Shown piece by piece: positions 51,573-60,757 of a stretch of 64,000 bases of DNA (position 1 is the stretch's first letter; every line of letters starts with the position of its first letter). A program made the translations under genes and the position numbers. This DNA is from Clostridiales bacterium (GTDB taxonomy: Bacteria > Bacillota > Clostridia > Christensenellales > DTU072), in NCBI GenBank assembly GCA_012800525.1, contig JAAZJD010000038.1, positions 1-64,000 of the forward strand, given 5' to 3'. Under the pieces are notes generated by a model. It was given only the letters and a program-made list of their open reading frames with translations, searched no databases and was not told the origin of the DNA.

Positions 51573-52190
51573 TTAATTCCACACTACATGGTCTTTTGTA
51601 TCTATATATGCTTTAACAGCACTTTTTACTGCAACATTTACTCCAATTGAAGAGTACGTTGCACTAGTTACATTACTATAATTAAAATCACCGCCACTGT
51701 TTGGTAACTCTATCAAAGGTTTAGATGAAACTTTAAATCCATTAACATTTAGATTTTTATACTGATTTAAATAGTTTATTTCAAGAGCTTTGCTCCCAAG
51801 ACCAGGCGTTTCAGCATGCTTATATGAGCTAACGGAAGTTATTATATCATTTTTAATAACAACTATTAATGAAATCCCTTCAGCATTGTAGCAACTATTT
51901 TTTGTTTTTAATGCTTTTGTAATAAAAACCCTGCTCTCATCTCCAGTTTTCCCTATATATATAATCTCTGTTTCAGGAAAACTTTCTAAATTTGCAAATT
52001 GTGAAATTTCATATGATTTTTCTATTTCAATATTTGACTTAGCAAGTGCTCTTTCTATTGACTCAGACTCGGAAACATAAGTGAACATATTAACAACGCT
52101 CAAGATGAGAGCCGCAACCAAAGCCAAGACGCTAAGCGCCACAACTATCATGATGTCTTCCTTGCTTACTTTTAACTTCGTCTTTTTCAT
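51573..52190 (-). CDS. rnfG: RnfG, electron transport complex subunit G
   Basis: Single N-terminal TM; AETPGLGSKA; SNVTSATYSSIGV flavinylation-type motif; operon position. Confidence 0.92.
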   Translation of the reverse strand: MKKTKLKVSKEDIMIVVALSVLALVAALILSVVNMFTYVSESESIERALAKSNIEIEKSYEISQFANLESFPETEIIYIGKTGDESRVFITKALKTKNSCYNAEGISLIVVIKNDIITSVSSYKHAETPGLGSKALEINYLNQYKNLNVNGFKVSSKPLIELPNSGGDFNYSNVTSATYSSIGVNVAVKSAVKAYIDTKDHVVWN

Positions 52191-52195
52191 TTTAT

Positions 52196-53224
52196 TTAAA
52201 GTCCTTCTTTTATCGTTTTCCTTTTCTTTTTCACAAATCCTAATGGCTTTGGTTTAAATATTTTATCAAGTAAAGGAGCTAAAATATTTACAATCAAAAT
52301 GGACAAGCACACTCCTTCTGGATATCCACCATACCTTCTTATTAAAATCGTAAGTAATCCTGCTAAAATGGCATAAACTATTACACCCCAAAATGTTTTT
52401 GGTGCTGTTGCATAATCAGTTAACATAAAAGTTGCCCCGAACAGTAATCCACCACCCAACAGGCTGGGAAGTATAAAGTTATAACCTTTTTTATAAAAAA
52501 TTAAGGTAAATATAACACTCGATGCTAAATATGTTAACGGTATTTTCCAATCAATGATTTTAAAAACTAAAAGATATATTAATGATAAAATAATGGCTAA
52601 AGAGCACACTTCACCAATACTTCCCCCTATGCGTCCTAAAAACATATCTAATAAGTTTAAGTTTAAAAATCCCGTCTGCGCACTAGTTTTTATAGTTCCT
52701 AGTGGTGTAGCAGTTGTAATATATGATGCTGAAGAACAAATATTTTTGAATCCTGCAAAAAAATCAAGTGGTCTTGTGGAGTAATTAATTGGAGGCATAA
52801 ATCTTGTCATTTGAGCAGTCCATGATAAAGCTAAAAACACTCTAGCTGTTGCTGCAGGATTTGCAAAATTCTTACCAAGTCCTCCAAAAAGCATCTTTAC
52901 AAAAAGAGTTGCAAATACACCACCAACAATGGGAATATAAAAAGGAACTGTCGGTGGCAAATTTAATCCCAAAATTAATCCTGTTACTACTGCCGATAAA
53001 TCATAAACAGTAATAGGTTTTTTTCTTAATTTGTTATATAACCATTCACCAAATACCGCTCCTGCTACTGATAAAGCAACTAAAAATAAAGAATACAACC
53101 CAAAAAAGACAATTCCTGCAACGAGAGGAAAAGATAAAGCAATAATGACATGAAGCATTATTTTTTTAGTTGTTAAATTGGTACCAACATGTGGCGATGA
53201 AGATACTATATATTTTTCTTGCAT
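52196..53224 (-). CDS. rnfD: RnfD, electron transport complex subunit D
   Basis: SSSPHVGTNLTTKKIM; LFGGLGKNFANPAATARVF; ITTATPLGTIK covalent-FMN-type motif. Confidence 0.96.
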   Translation of the reverse strand: MQEKYIVSSSPHVGTNLTTKKIMLHVIIALSFPLVAGIVFFGLYSLFLVALSVAGAVFGEWLYNKLRKKPITVYDLSAVVTGLILGLNLPPTVPFYIPIVGGVFATLFVKMLFGGLGKNFANPAATARVFLALSWTAQMTRFMPPINYSTRPLDFFAGFKNICSSASYITTATPLGTIKTSAQTGFLNLNLLDMFLGRIGGSIGEVCSLAIILSLIYLLVFKIIDWKIPLTYLASSVIFTLIFYKKGYNFILPSLLGGGLLFGATFMLTDYATAPKTFWGVIVYAILAGLLTILIRRYGGYPEGVCLSILIVNILAPLLDKIFKPKPLGFVKKKRKTIKEGL

Positions 53225-53295
53225 TCCTTTCTTTACACCTCAGTCTTTTCTATATTTCATTTAATCATTTATGTTTTTATATATCTATTATATAT

Positions 53296-54609
53296 CTATT
53301 TTTTTAGATTTTTTTCTCTAATAAGTTTTTTTGCAAGTCTTTGTGATTGAACTAATGGTCTTTTAGCAGGACAAACATAAGCACAACATCCACATTCTAT
53401 ACAACTTAATGCATAATATGATTCAGCCTTTTCAATCTTATTATTTAAAACAGCATCGTCTATTAACATTGGCATTAAGTTTATAGGACAAGCTCTTGCA
53501 CATCGCCCACAACCGATACAAGGAGTTGGTGATACATCTCTAATCTCTTTTTCAGTTAACAATAAAATTGCAGAACTTCCTTTGCTTATAACTGTTTTTA
53601 AATTATGCATAGAAACACCCATCATGGGTCCTCCAGAAATAATTTTCACAAATTCATTTGCTCCACCAAGATAATCTACAACTTCTTCATATGGTATTCC
53701 TATTCTTGCATGTAAATTTGCAGGTCTTTTTATACCTTTACCTGAAACTGTTAAATACCTAGTATAGCTTGTTTTTCCCAAATATACGGCTTCATATAAT
53801 GCTAAACAAGTAGAGACATTTAATACTATATATCCGATATCTGATGGTAATCCTCCATTAGGGACAATTTCTTTTGTTAAAGCATAAATTAGTTGTTTCT
53901 CTCCACCTTGTGGATATTTTGTTTTCAACTCAAATACACTTAATTGCTCATCATCTACGTGGCTAATTATATGTTCTATTGCTTCTTTTTTATTTGCTTC
54001 TATTCCAAAAAAAACCTGCTTAGTATCTAATGCCTTTTTTACCAAATCTACACCTTTCAAAATCTCAATAGGTTTTTCGAGCATTAACCTATAATCTGTT
54101 GTTATATATGGTTCACACTCTGAGCCATTGATTATCAATGCCTTAATTGGATTTTTAGGTTCAAGTTTAACATGAGTTGGAAAAGTAGCTCCACCCATTC
54201 CAACAATCCCAGCTTCTTTACATCTAGCTATAATTTCTTCACTACTTGGATTTTCTAATGGTTCCAAAAAAGCTTCATCATATTTATAATCATTTTCTAT
54301 AACTATATGGCGAACACGTCTGCCAGCAGCATTTTCTCTAGCTTCAAAACCTAAAACTGTACCTGAAACAGAGCTATGTATATTGGCAGATACATAACCA
54401 TTAGCTAAGCCTATTTTTTGACCTACTTTAACATAATCTCCCGCTTGTACTGTCGGAGTGCATGGTGCTCCAATGTGTTGTACAAGTGGAATATAAACCT
54501 TTGCTCCAACAGGCATTTCTTCAAATGCGCTATCTTTGCTTAAATCTTTCATCTCTTTTGGGTGTATTCCGCCTCTTTTAAAAGTAAGCTTAAACAATGT
54601 TTCCTCCAC
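53296..54609 (-). CDS. rnfC: RnfC, electron transport complex subunit C
   Basis: FKRGGIHPKEMKDLS; GMGGATFPTHVKL; CIGCGRCARACPINLMP and CIECGCCAYVCPAKRPLVQ. Confidence 0.97.
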   Translation of the reverse strand: MEETLFKLTFKRGGIHPKEMKDLSKDSAFEEMPVGAKVYIPLVQHIGAPCTPTVQAGDYVKVGQKIGLANGYVSANIHSSVSGTVLGFEARENAAGRRVRHIVIENDYKYDEAFLEPLENPSSEEIIARCKEAGIVGMGGATFPTHVKLEPKNPIKALIINGSECEPYITTDYRLMLEKPIEILKGVDLVKKALDTKQVFFGIEANKKEAIEHIISHVDDEQLSVFELKTKYPQGGEKQLIYALTKEIVPNGGLPSDIGYIVLNVSTCLALYEAVYLGKTSYTRYLTVSGKGIKRPANLHARIGIPYEEVVDYLGGANEFVKIISGGPMMGVSMHNLKTVISKGSSAILLLTEKEIRDVSPTPCIGCGRCARACPINLMPMLIDDAVLNNKIEKAESYYALSCIECGCCAYVCPAKRPLVQSQRLAKKLIREKNLKK

Positions 54610-54723
54610 ATATAATATGCATAAAACCTACAACTATTATTATAGTATATTAATCATTTAAAGTAAACATACAAAAAATCAGATTGATTCAAATTTTAAC
54701 TATCAAATCAAAGCGTTCGAAAT

Positions 54724-54760
54724 TAAAAAAGCAGGTGCATGATCCTAACATGCACCTGCT
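54724..54760 (-). terminator. Intrinsic terminator downstream of the 1616-aa lipoprotein gene
   Basis: Minus strand AGCAGGTGCATG-ttaggat-CATGCACCTGCT followed by TTTTTAATT; perfect 12-bp stem. Confidence 0.93.
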
Positions 54761-54786
54761 CCTTTTTGCATTGTGTCAAACCAACA

Positions 54787-57700
54787 TTAATCTATAAATT
54801 CTGAATCATCAACATCTTTTTTAGTTGTTTCTGTTTTTGCTTGTTTGACTTCTTGTTCTAGGTCTGTTGGCACTTTGCTTTTAACAATAATCTTTTGCCC
54901 TTTAACAAATCTAGCTTTAATTTTTCTAAATCCGATAATAGCTAATGCAAGCACTAGTATTGCGGCTATGACAATGGAAGAAACAAGCAACCATAACTGA
55001 GAATCTATTTTACCTTTTCCATCATCAGTTTTAGGATCTTCTTCTTTGGGATCTACTTCTAACTCTTCGTCCTTTGGAGCATCGAACTTATATGCAACTT
55101 CATTTGCAACTTGTTGATCAAACTCGTCTGCTGTCATATTATCAATTTTTTCTATTGCAACGTCATCTATTATTAACATTCCTTTGAAAAAGTTTTTAAC
55201 ATCTGTAGCATCAGCAGCTTTACCTATTCCATCATTGGTTCCAAGATGAAAAGCTATTTTATTAGAAGAAATTGTACTGTTTTTTTCATCGCTAAAGATA
55301 TAAAATGTATATTCTTTTAACTCAACACCTGATATTTCTACTATTTTTGTATTGTTTTCTGAATCTTTACCAGGAATAAATCTAAATTGTGCTTTATTAT
55401 CATTTTCAGTTAAAAGCTTTGCCCAAAAACTTATCTTATAATATTTATTAGCTTCAATATCAAATCCTGAACTCATTTCATAATATTGTCCATTTGCTTC
55501 AATGTTGACCATCATTAGGAAATTAGAACCTTGGCCATTATTGGATTCCAAAAATGCATTTAATTTATCGATATAGAATAAAGAAGTTTCCTCATCAAAT
55601 TTTTGTGATATTTTACCTCTTATTTGATCTGTTAGAGACTTTCTACTATATACTCCATTTAAGATTGCGGGAACCTCATCTCCCGTTGGTTTTTGATAAG
55701 GAACTGTCCCAGCCGGTTGATGATGCGTGTATGCACCAGGTTTCCTGCCTAAATAATCATCATTTGCATCTGAGCTACTATCAAAACTATCCACTCTATA
55801 GTCTACTATTGTATGTATTGCTTGATTGCTATATGGTGATTTTAATTCTTTAATATCTTTTAAAACATAGAATTCATTTTCTTTTATTTTATAATCTGCT
55901 TCTTCTTTGCCATCAATATTTTCAAGCCCGTAAGCATATAAATTAAACTGAGATTCATTTTCTAGTTTTTGAATATTTACATCATCAAAATAGACTGTGC
56001 CCTTTGATAAACCAAACTTACTGTCTTCATTTAAATCAATATCTTTGGCATATTTATTCCCTAAAGCAAGCTCTAAAGTAACTCTCCCGTCTACATAGCC
56101 AGTATTTATTAAAATTCTATATTGAACCCATTTATCATTAGTATTAATATCTGTAAATCCTGCATATTCACCCTTTCTATCATATGATTTTTTAACTAAG
56201 GTAGAGGAAGTATCTTCTAGTGTAATAGAAGCTTTGGTTTCTACACCTATAGTTTTTACCCAAAGCGTTACCAAATAATAGCTTCCTTTGGAAATTGTGT
56301 ATGTACCATTATACTTATATAATGCTGTTACTTCAGCATCAGGTGAACTAATCATAAGCAGATTGTCGCTGTTTGTACTTATATAATCTCCCTTTGTGGA
56401 ATCTCCATACATATTAGAAACTGCAGCACCTTCATCTATGTAACCAAAAGCATCGTAATGTTTATAATTTATTATCCCGTAAGTGACCTTAAGTTTATCC
56501 TCATTAGATATATTAGCTGGGAAATCACCAGTTCCTGCTCCTGAAATACTCAAAACCGTGGTTTTAGGTGAAAAAACTAAATCATAGTTTGTTCCACTAT
56601 GATGTGAGCCTTTTGGGCCAGCAGCTCTTATATAGTATTTCCCATTTCTTGTTGCTGTGTAAGATGTCGCATCTGGATTATCAATAATATTGACAAGTAT
56701 GTTATCTTTTTTTAGCGTTTTTTCAATTCCATCAATTACTTCTTTTTGCTCATACTCATTCATATAAACATAATAATGTGTTGCACCTTCTACTTTTTCC
56801 CAGGTTAATTTATCTGTACCATCAACTTTGAAAGATTTAACTGCCTCCAATCCAACCGCTTCTTCTTTATATTGCCAGTTAGTAGGAGTCACTTCTTTGA
56901 TTAAATAACCATCTTCACTAAACTTTTCCCTATTTTCATATTCTTTTGAATCAAAGGTTCTAAAAAATCCATTATCAAATGAGGAATTTTTGGAGCTTGT
57001 ACTATCTTTTGCGGAGATATCTTTGGTTGTATCTAAATTTTTATTTGCTTCAGTATACTCATCATTAGATATTTTTTGCCATGTAGGAGCGGTGAAAAAA
57101 ACTACACCAGCTGTTCTAGTGTCTAGCGCTGTGATATCCCCTTCTCCTAAAATAATTTCAAATCCAAATCTTTGAATTTCAGTCTCAGCACCTTTAATAT
57201 ATGCTACATATTCAGTCCATTCGTTAACATTTATATTTGAAAATGTTGCAAGTTCTGTTGATTTGTTTTTCTCTTCAGTATCAATTTGCCATATTTTGAC
57301 CTTAGCACCCATATTCGAAGGAATACCCTCTGTATTAATCCAAAATGAAAATCTATAAAAATTGTTTGGACGCACTAATAATAAATCTTCAAGACCAGCA
57401 TTAACTGGGTTCCCATGTTCATCTTTTGCATTTATATCAGAATCTTTAATGAAGAAACTTATACTTGAAGCTGTATCATTGCCTTTATGGTTTAGAACTA
57501 ATAAATCAGTATTTACCTCAACTCCGCCATGTTTTATTCTCAAAGTTCCTGGCCCTTTGCTGATCCCTTCAAGACCCACCACTCCATCAATAGGCTCAGG
57601 TGAATTTATAAAATCACTATTTCCTGAAACTTTGCCTGCTATTGAATTTTTTGATGCTTCATTTACACCAAGTTTCTCATCGTCAACTCGTTGATATTTC

Positions 57701-59637
57701 CAAACCTTACCTTCTGCTCCATCAAGTTCTTCAAAGTCTTCATTCGTAGAATCTACCAAATCAAAACCATCATAATCACCTTCGCTTAAAATTGATAGTT
57801 CATAATAATTTGATTCTTCTGATGGATCAACATCCTCCTTTACTGTAACTTTTAAATCATCAAAAAATGCTGCTCCAGGCATCAATGTAGAATCCCCCCA
57901 GTAACCATGCCCATACCAAAACTCAGGAGTTATTTCTCTTTTTGATAAGCTATTGCCCTTAATCTTTATGGTTAATTGTTCCCATCTGCCCCAATCTAAA
58001 GTAGAATAACTCAAAAGTTTGTCAGAATCTGTTACAGAAACACCTGAAACTTTAAACAATGCCTGTGCTTTGCTTTCCTTTTCGTAAAAGGCTTTATATT
58101 TGTTATATGTTTCAACTTTTTCTTCATATTCCTTTACTTTTGTTGCATCTTTTTGTTCTGATTCAGAAAGTGGGGTAGGTGCTTTCACTTGAGGGATCCA
58201 TATATAAACCCATACAGAAATATCATAGTATTTATCCTTTTCTATTGTTATTTTATTTTTTGCAGTATAACCCGCGCCACTAATCTTTCCTGAGGGATGC
58301 CAAATTAAAAGAGCTGTTGAGTCAATACTTGTGCCAGTCCTTCCATTATCTACATTTCCTAACAAATTGTAACTCCAGCTATCGTCAGCACCCTTTTTCA
58401 TGAAATGCTCATAATTTTGGGGGGCAACAAAAGTTGAATCAATTTTTTGATACTTATCAACTGCAACATCTTGCTCTTCATCATTTTTTCCTACACTATA
58501 AAGCTTTGACATATCAAAAATTCCAATTGGAAATTTGTTACTGCTATATGTTGGATAGTCTGGGAACTGATTTTTTTCGTCTGTAGTTAACTTTTTATCG
58601 CCTATAACAAAATCATACTGAGCTTGAATTCCTCTTTTTGCAGAATAATAGTACTCATTTGAAGAGCTAGAATACGATGCAGTGTAGTCTGTTATAGCAT
58701 TAAAACTAGGATCTACTACAGACAAATCCATATATCTTTCAACATTGCCATTCGCATCTTGTTTGTATTCACCATTTTCAAATGTACTTTTAATATCATC
58801 AATATCATCTACATTAGATATTTTTTCCACAAGAACATTGTCATATAAAACAGTACCTGCAGCTAAATATGGATTAGAATTTGTGGATGTGTTTATATAT
58901 TCTGGACCATGCCCCAACCAAAGTTTTAAATTAAATGTTGTGTTAGCATATTTATTTGTTGCGATATAAAAACTATATGTTTTCCAACTCTGTTCAGTAT
59001 TAATAGAAAGAATTTGCGAATACATAGTTGATGTAATTTCTATTGCAGCCCCACTATATTCTGTGGGCTCAAATAAATCAGTGTATACATCTATGCTTAA
59101 TTTATAAAATGAGTCTTTTGCTAAAGATGATGAATTAGATAGTGAAAAATACACTGAACCTTGTTTTTTATCTATATCAGGCATAGAAATAATCATAGCG
59201 TTTTTATCATTAAATTCACCATCTGCATTTTTAGGTGTTGATGGTGCTAAACCAGGGAATTTTGAAAAGGAATATTTGAGTTCAGCATTGGAAGAACTAT
59301 TAAAATTAAACAATGATTTCTTCTCGTTAAAAAGATTTTCTTCTAGTTCAATAACACCCATTTTCACTTTTGCATCTGAAGACTTAAATGAACCATCATT
59401 TTTCGTCCAATTAACAACTTCTGTTTGCAAATATGAATTGGGATCTTTAGCTTTTGCAAATTTAAATGATCCGTTGTTTATTAAAGTACCATCATTTTGA
59501 GTTGCTGGAGTTTCTTCAGGTTTTTTGTCCTCCACATTTGTTGACGGATCAACACATGCCGCAAGTAGCAATAAGCTAAAAATCAATATAATCGCTAAAA
59601 AAACTAGAAGTCGTTTTTGTTTATTCTTTTTCATCAT
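54787..59637 (-). CDS. Modular 1616-aa lipoprotein with several jelly-roll/CBM-like modules, an FN3-like segment and a C-terminal TM helix
   Basis: Lipobox LLLLAACVDP; recurrent 'YY.isvWv......W..y...i' and 'G..ffDdv.v..i' motifs; C-terminus LWLLVSSIVIAAILVLALAIIGFRKIKARF. Confidence 0.88.
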   Translation of the reverse strand: MMKKNKQKRLLVFLAIILIFSLLLLAACVDPSTNVEDKKPEETPATQNDGTLINNGSFKFAKAKDPNSYLQTEVVNWTKNDGSFKSSDAKVKMGVIELEENLFNEKKSLFNFNSSSNAELKYSFSKFPGLAPSTPKNADGEFNDKNAMIISMPDIDKKQGSVYFSLSNSSSLAKDSFYKLSIDVYTDLFEPTEYSGAAIEITSTMYSQILSINTEQSWKTYSFYIATNKYANTTFNLKLWLGHGPEYINTSTNSNPYLAAGTVLYDNVLVEKISNVDDIDDIKSTFENGEYKQDANGNVERYMDLSVVDPSFNAITDYTASYSSSSNEYYYSAKRGIQAQYDFVIGDKKLTTDEKNQFPDYPTYSSNKFPIGIFDMSKLYSVGKNDEEQDVAVDKYQKIDSTFVAPQNYEHFMKKGADDSWSYNLLGNVDNGRTGTSIDSTALLIWHPSGKISGAGYTAKNKITIEKDKYYDISVWVYIWIPQVKAPTPLSESEQKDATKVKEYEEKVETYNKYKAFYEKESKAQALFKVSGVSVTDSDKLLSYSTLDWGRWEQLTIKIKGNSLSKREITPEFWYGHGYWGDSTLMPGAAFFDDLKVTVKEDVDPSEESNYYELSILSEGDYDGFDLVDSTNEDFEELDGAEGKVWKYQRVDDEKLGVNEASKNSIAGKVSGNSDFINSPEPIDGVVGLEGISKGPGTLRIKHGGVEVNTDLLVLNHKGNDTASSISFFIKDSDINAKDEHGNPVNAGLEDLLLVRPNNFYRFSFWINTEGIPSNMGAKVKIWQIDTEEKNKSTELATFSNINVNEWTEYVAYIKGAETEIQRFGFEIILGEGDITALDTRTAGVVFFTAPTWQKISNDEYTEANKNLDTTKDISAKDSTSSKNSSFDNGFFRTFDSKEYENREKFSEDGYLIKEVTPTNWQYKEEAVGLEAVKSFKVDGTDKLTWEKVEGATHYYVYMNEYEQKEVIDGIEKTLKKDNILVNIIDNPDATSYTATRNGKYYIRAAGPKGSHHSGTNYDLVFSPKTTVLSISGAGTGDFPANISNEDKLKVTYGIINYKHYDAFGYIDEGAAVSNMYGDSTKGDYISTNSDNLLMISSPDAEVTALYKYNGTYTISKGSYYLVTLWVKTIGVETKASITLEDTSSTLVKKSYDRKGEYAGFTDINTNDKWVQYRILINTGYVDGRVTLELALGNKYAKDIDLNEDSKFGLSKGTVYFDDVNIQKLENESQFNLYAYGLENIDGKEEADYKIKENEFYVLKDIKELKSPYSNQAIHTIVDYRVDSFDSSSDANDDYLGRKPGAYTHHQPAGTVPYQKPTGDEVPAILNGVYSRKSLTDQIRGKISQKFDEETSLFYIDKLNAFLESNNGQGSNFLMMVNIEANGQYYEMSSGFDIEANKYYKISFWAKLLTENDNKAQFRFIPGKDSENNTKIVEISGVELKEYTFYIFSDEKNSTISSNKIAFHLGTNDGIGKAADATDVKNFFKGMLIIDDVAIEKIDNMTADEFDQQVANEVAYKFDAPKDEELEVDPKEEDPKTDDGKGKIDSQLWLLVSSIVIAAILVLALAIIGFRKIKARFVKGQKIIVKSKVPTDLEQEVKQAKTETTKKDVDDSEFID

Positions 59638-59826
59638 CTTTCACCTTATAAAATGTTATATTTTAAATCTATATTATATTAACATATAAAATGAGTTGAT
59701 ATCAACGAAATAAAATCTTAATTTTTATGACAGTTTTGTGATGCACTAAAATAAGATTGAATAATTTGCCTTAATAGTAGGATATTGTTACATTTTATGG
59801 TATTATAAATTTAATAGCTTATTGGC

Positions 59827-59928
59827 GACTAAGCAGAGTAGATATGAAACGTAAAGTGTCACGGAATGGGATGTTGTCTGTGAACGAAAGGGAAAACCTG
59901 CGATTTCATATCGCGTCCGTTGCGAGTC
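59827..59928 (+). ncRNA. Tetrahydrofolate (THF-I/folT-type) riboswitch aptamer
   Basis: GCAGAGTAGATATGAAACGTAAAGTGTCACGGAATGGGATGTTGTCTGTGAACGAAAGGGAAAACCTGCGATTTCATATCGCGTCCGTTGC follows the THF riboswitch pattern (GAGUAGA...GUxAAGUG...GAAUGGGAUGU...AACGAA...xUCCG); stems GACT/AGTC, GCAG/TTGC, ATATGAAA/TTTCATAT, TCACGG/CTGTGA; next gene is FolT-like. Confidence 0.93.
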
Positions 59929-59948
59929 TTTAAAACAACAATTGACGT

Positions 59949-59979
59949 GTCCTCTCTGCGTGGTAGGAGGACTTTTTTT
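59949..59979 (+). terminator. Riboswitch expression platform: intrinsic terminator overlapping the folT SD
   Basis: GTCCTC-tctgcgtggtag-GAGGAC-TTTTTTT; SD AGGAGG at 59965-59970 lies mostly in the 3' stem arm; ATG at 59980. Confidence 0.85.
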
Positions 59980-60579
59980 ATGAAAAAAACTTATTTTACA
60001 ACTAAAAGAATTGCTTATATTGCAATATTTACTGCAATGTCAATTGCATTAAAAACTTTTTCATTTAACGTTACAGTATCAAATAAAATTTCATTAATGA
60101 CATCCATGAATATACTTGCTGGTATTTTTACTGGGCCTATTGGAGGATTTATAGTTGGAGCTCTAGGTGATGGCATAGGATTTTTAATTAATCCTGCAGG
60201 TGGAGCTTGGATGCCTTTGATAACTCTTGTTTCTGGGCTTAGTGGACTTATTCCAGGTTTAGTTTTCAAAATAAAAAAATTACATTCGATAGTAAAAATT
60301 GTTTTATCTATCGTATTAGTTTACTTCATATGTACGGTTTTATTGAACTCTCTCATTATTTATTATTTTTTTATTCAAAATCGAAAAACATTTTTTGTTT
60401 GGTGGCTTACTAGAATCCCATTACAATCTGGTGTCTATTTAGTAAATTCTATATTGGTTATTGTTTTGTACAAAGTATTAGAACCTAGGATAAACTTTAA
60501 TTTTAAAGAGAAAAAAATAGAAATAACTTCTGAAAATATACCCAAAACAGAAATAAATGAAGCTGATTATAAACTTTAA
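59980..60579 (+). CDS. folT: Folate-family ECF transporter S component (FolT-like)
   Basis: MKKTYFTTKRIAYIAIFTAMSIALKTFSFNV...GIFTGPIGGFIVGALGDGIGFLINPAGGAWMPLITLVSGLSGLIPGL; THF riboswitch directly upstream. The ORF-track TTG start at 59920 is inside the riboswitch. Confidence 0.92.
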   Translation: MKKTYFTTKRIAYIAIFTAMSIALKTFSFNVTVSNKISLMTSMNILAGIFTGPIGGFIVGALGDGIGFLINPAGGAWMPLITLVSGLSGLIPGLVFKIKKLHSIVKIVLSIVLVYFICTVLLNSLIIYYFFIQNRKTFFVWWLTRIPLQSGVYLVNSILVIVLYKVLEPRINFNFKEKKIEITSENIPKTEINEADYKL

Positions 60580-60684
60580 ATATAAAAGGGGTCGTTAAGA
60601 AAGCTCTAAGATGACTCATAAATGCATTTATTTTTCAATTAATATCAAAAACAGCCTTCCCCACCCCTCATCGTATTTGTTTTT

Positions 60685-60722
60685 TATAAAAAAACTGTTG
60701 AAAATTTTTTAGTTTCTAACAG
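60685..60722 (-). terminator. Intrinsic terminator downstream of uvrA
   Basis: Minus strand CTGTTagaaactaaaaaattttcAACAG followed by TTTTTTTAT. Confidence 0.75.
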
Positions 60723-60757
60723 CCCTCCTTTAGCACCCAGTGTTTAATAATCTTTAC

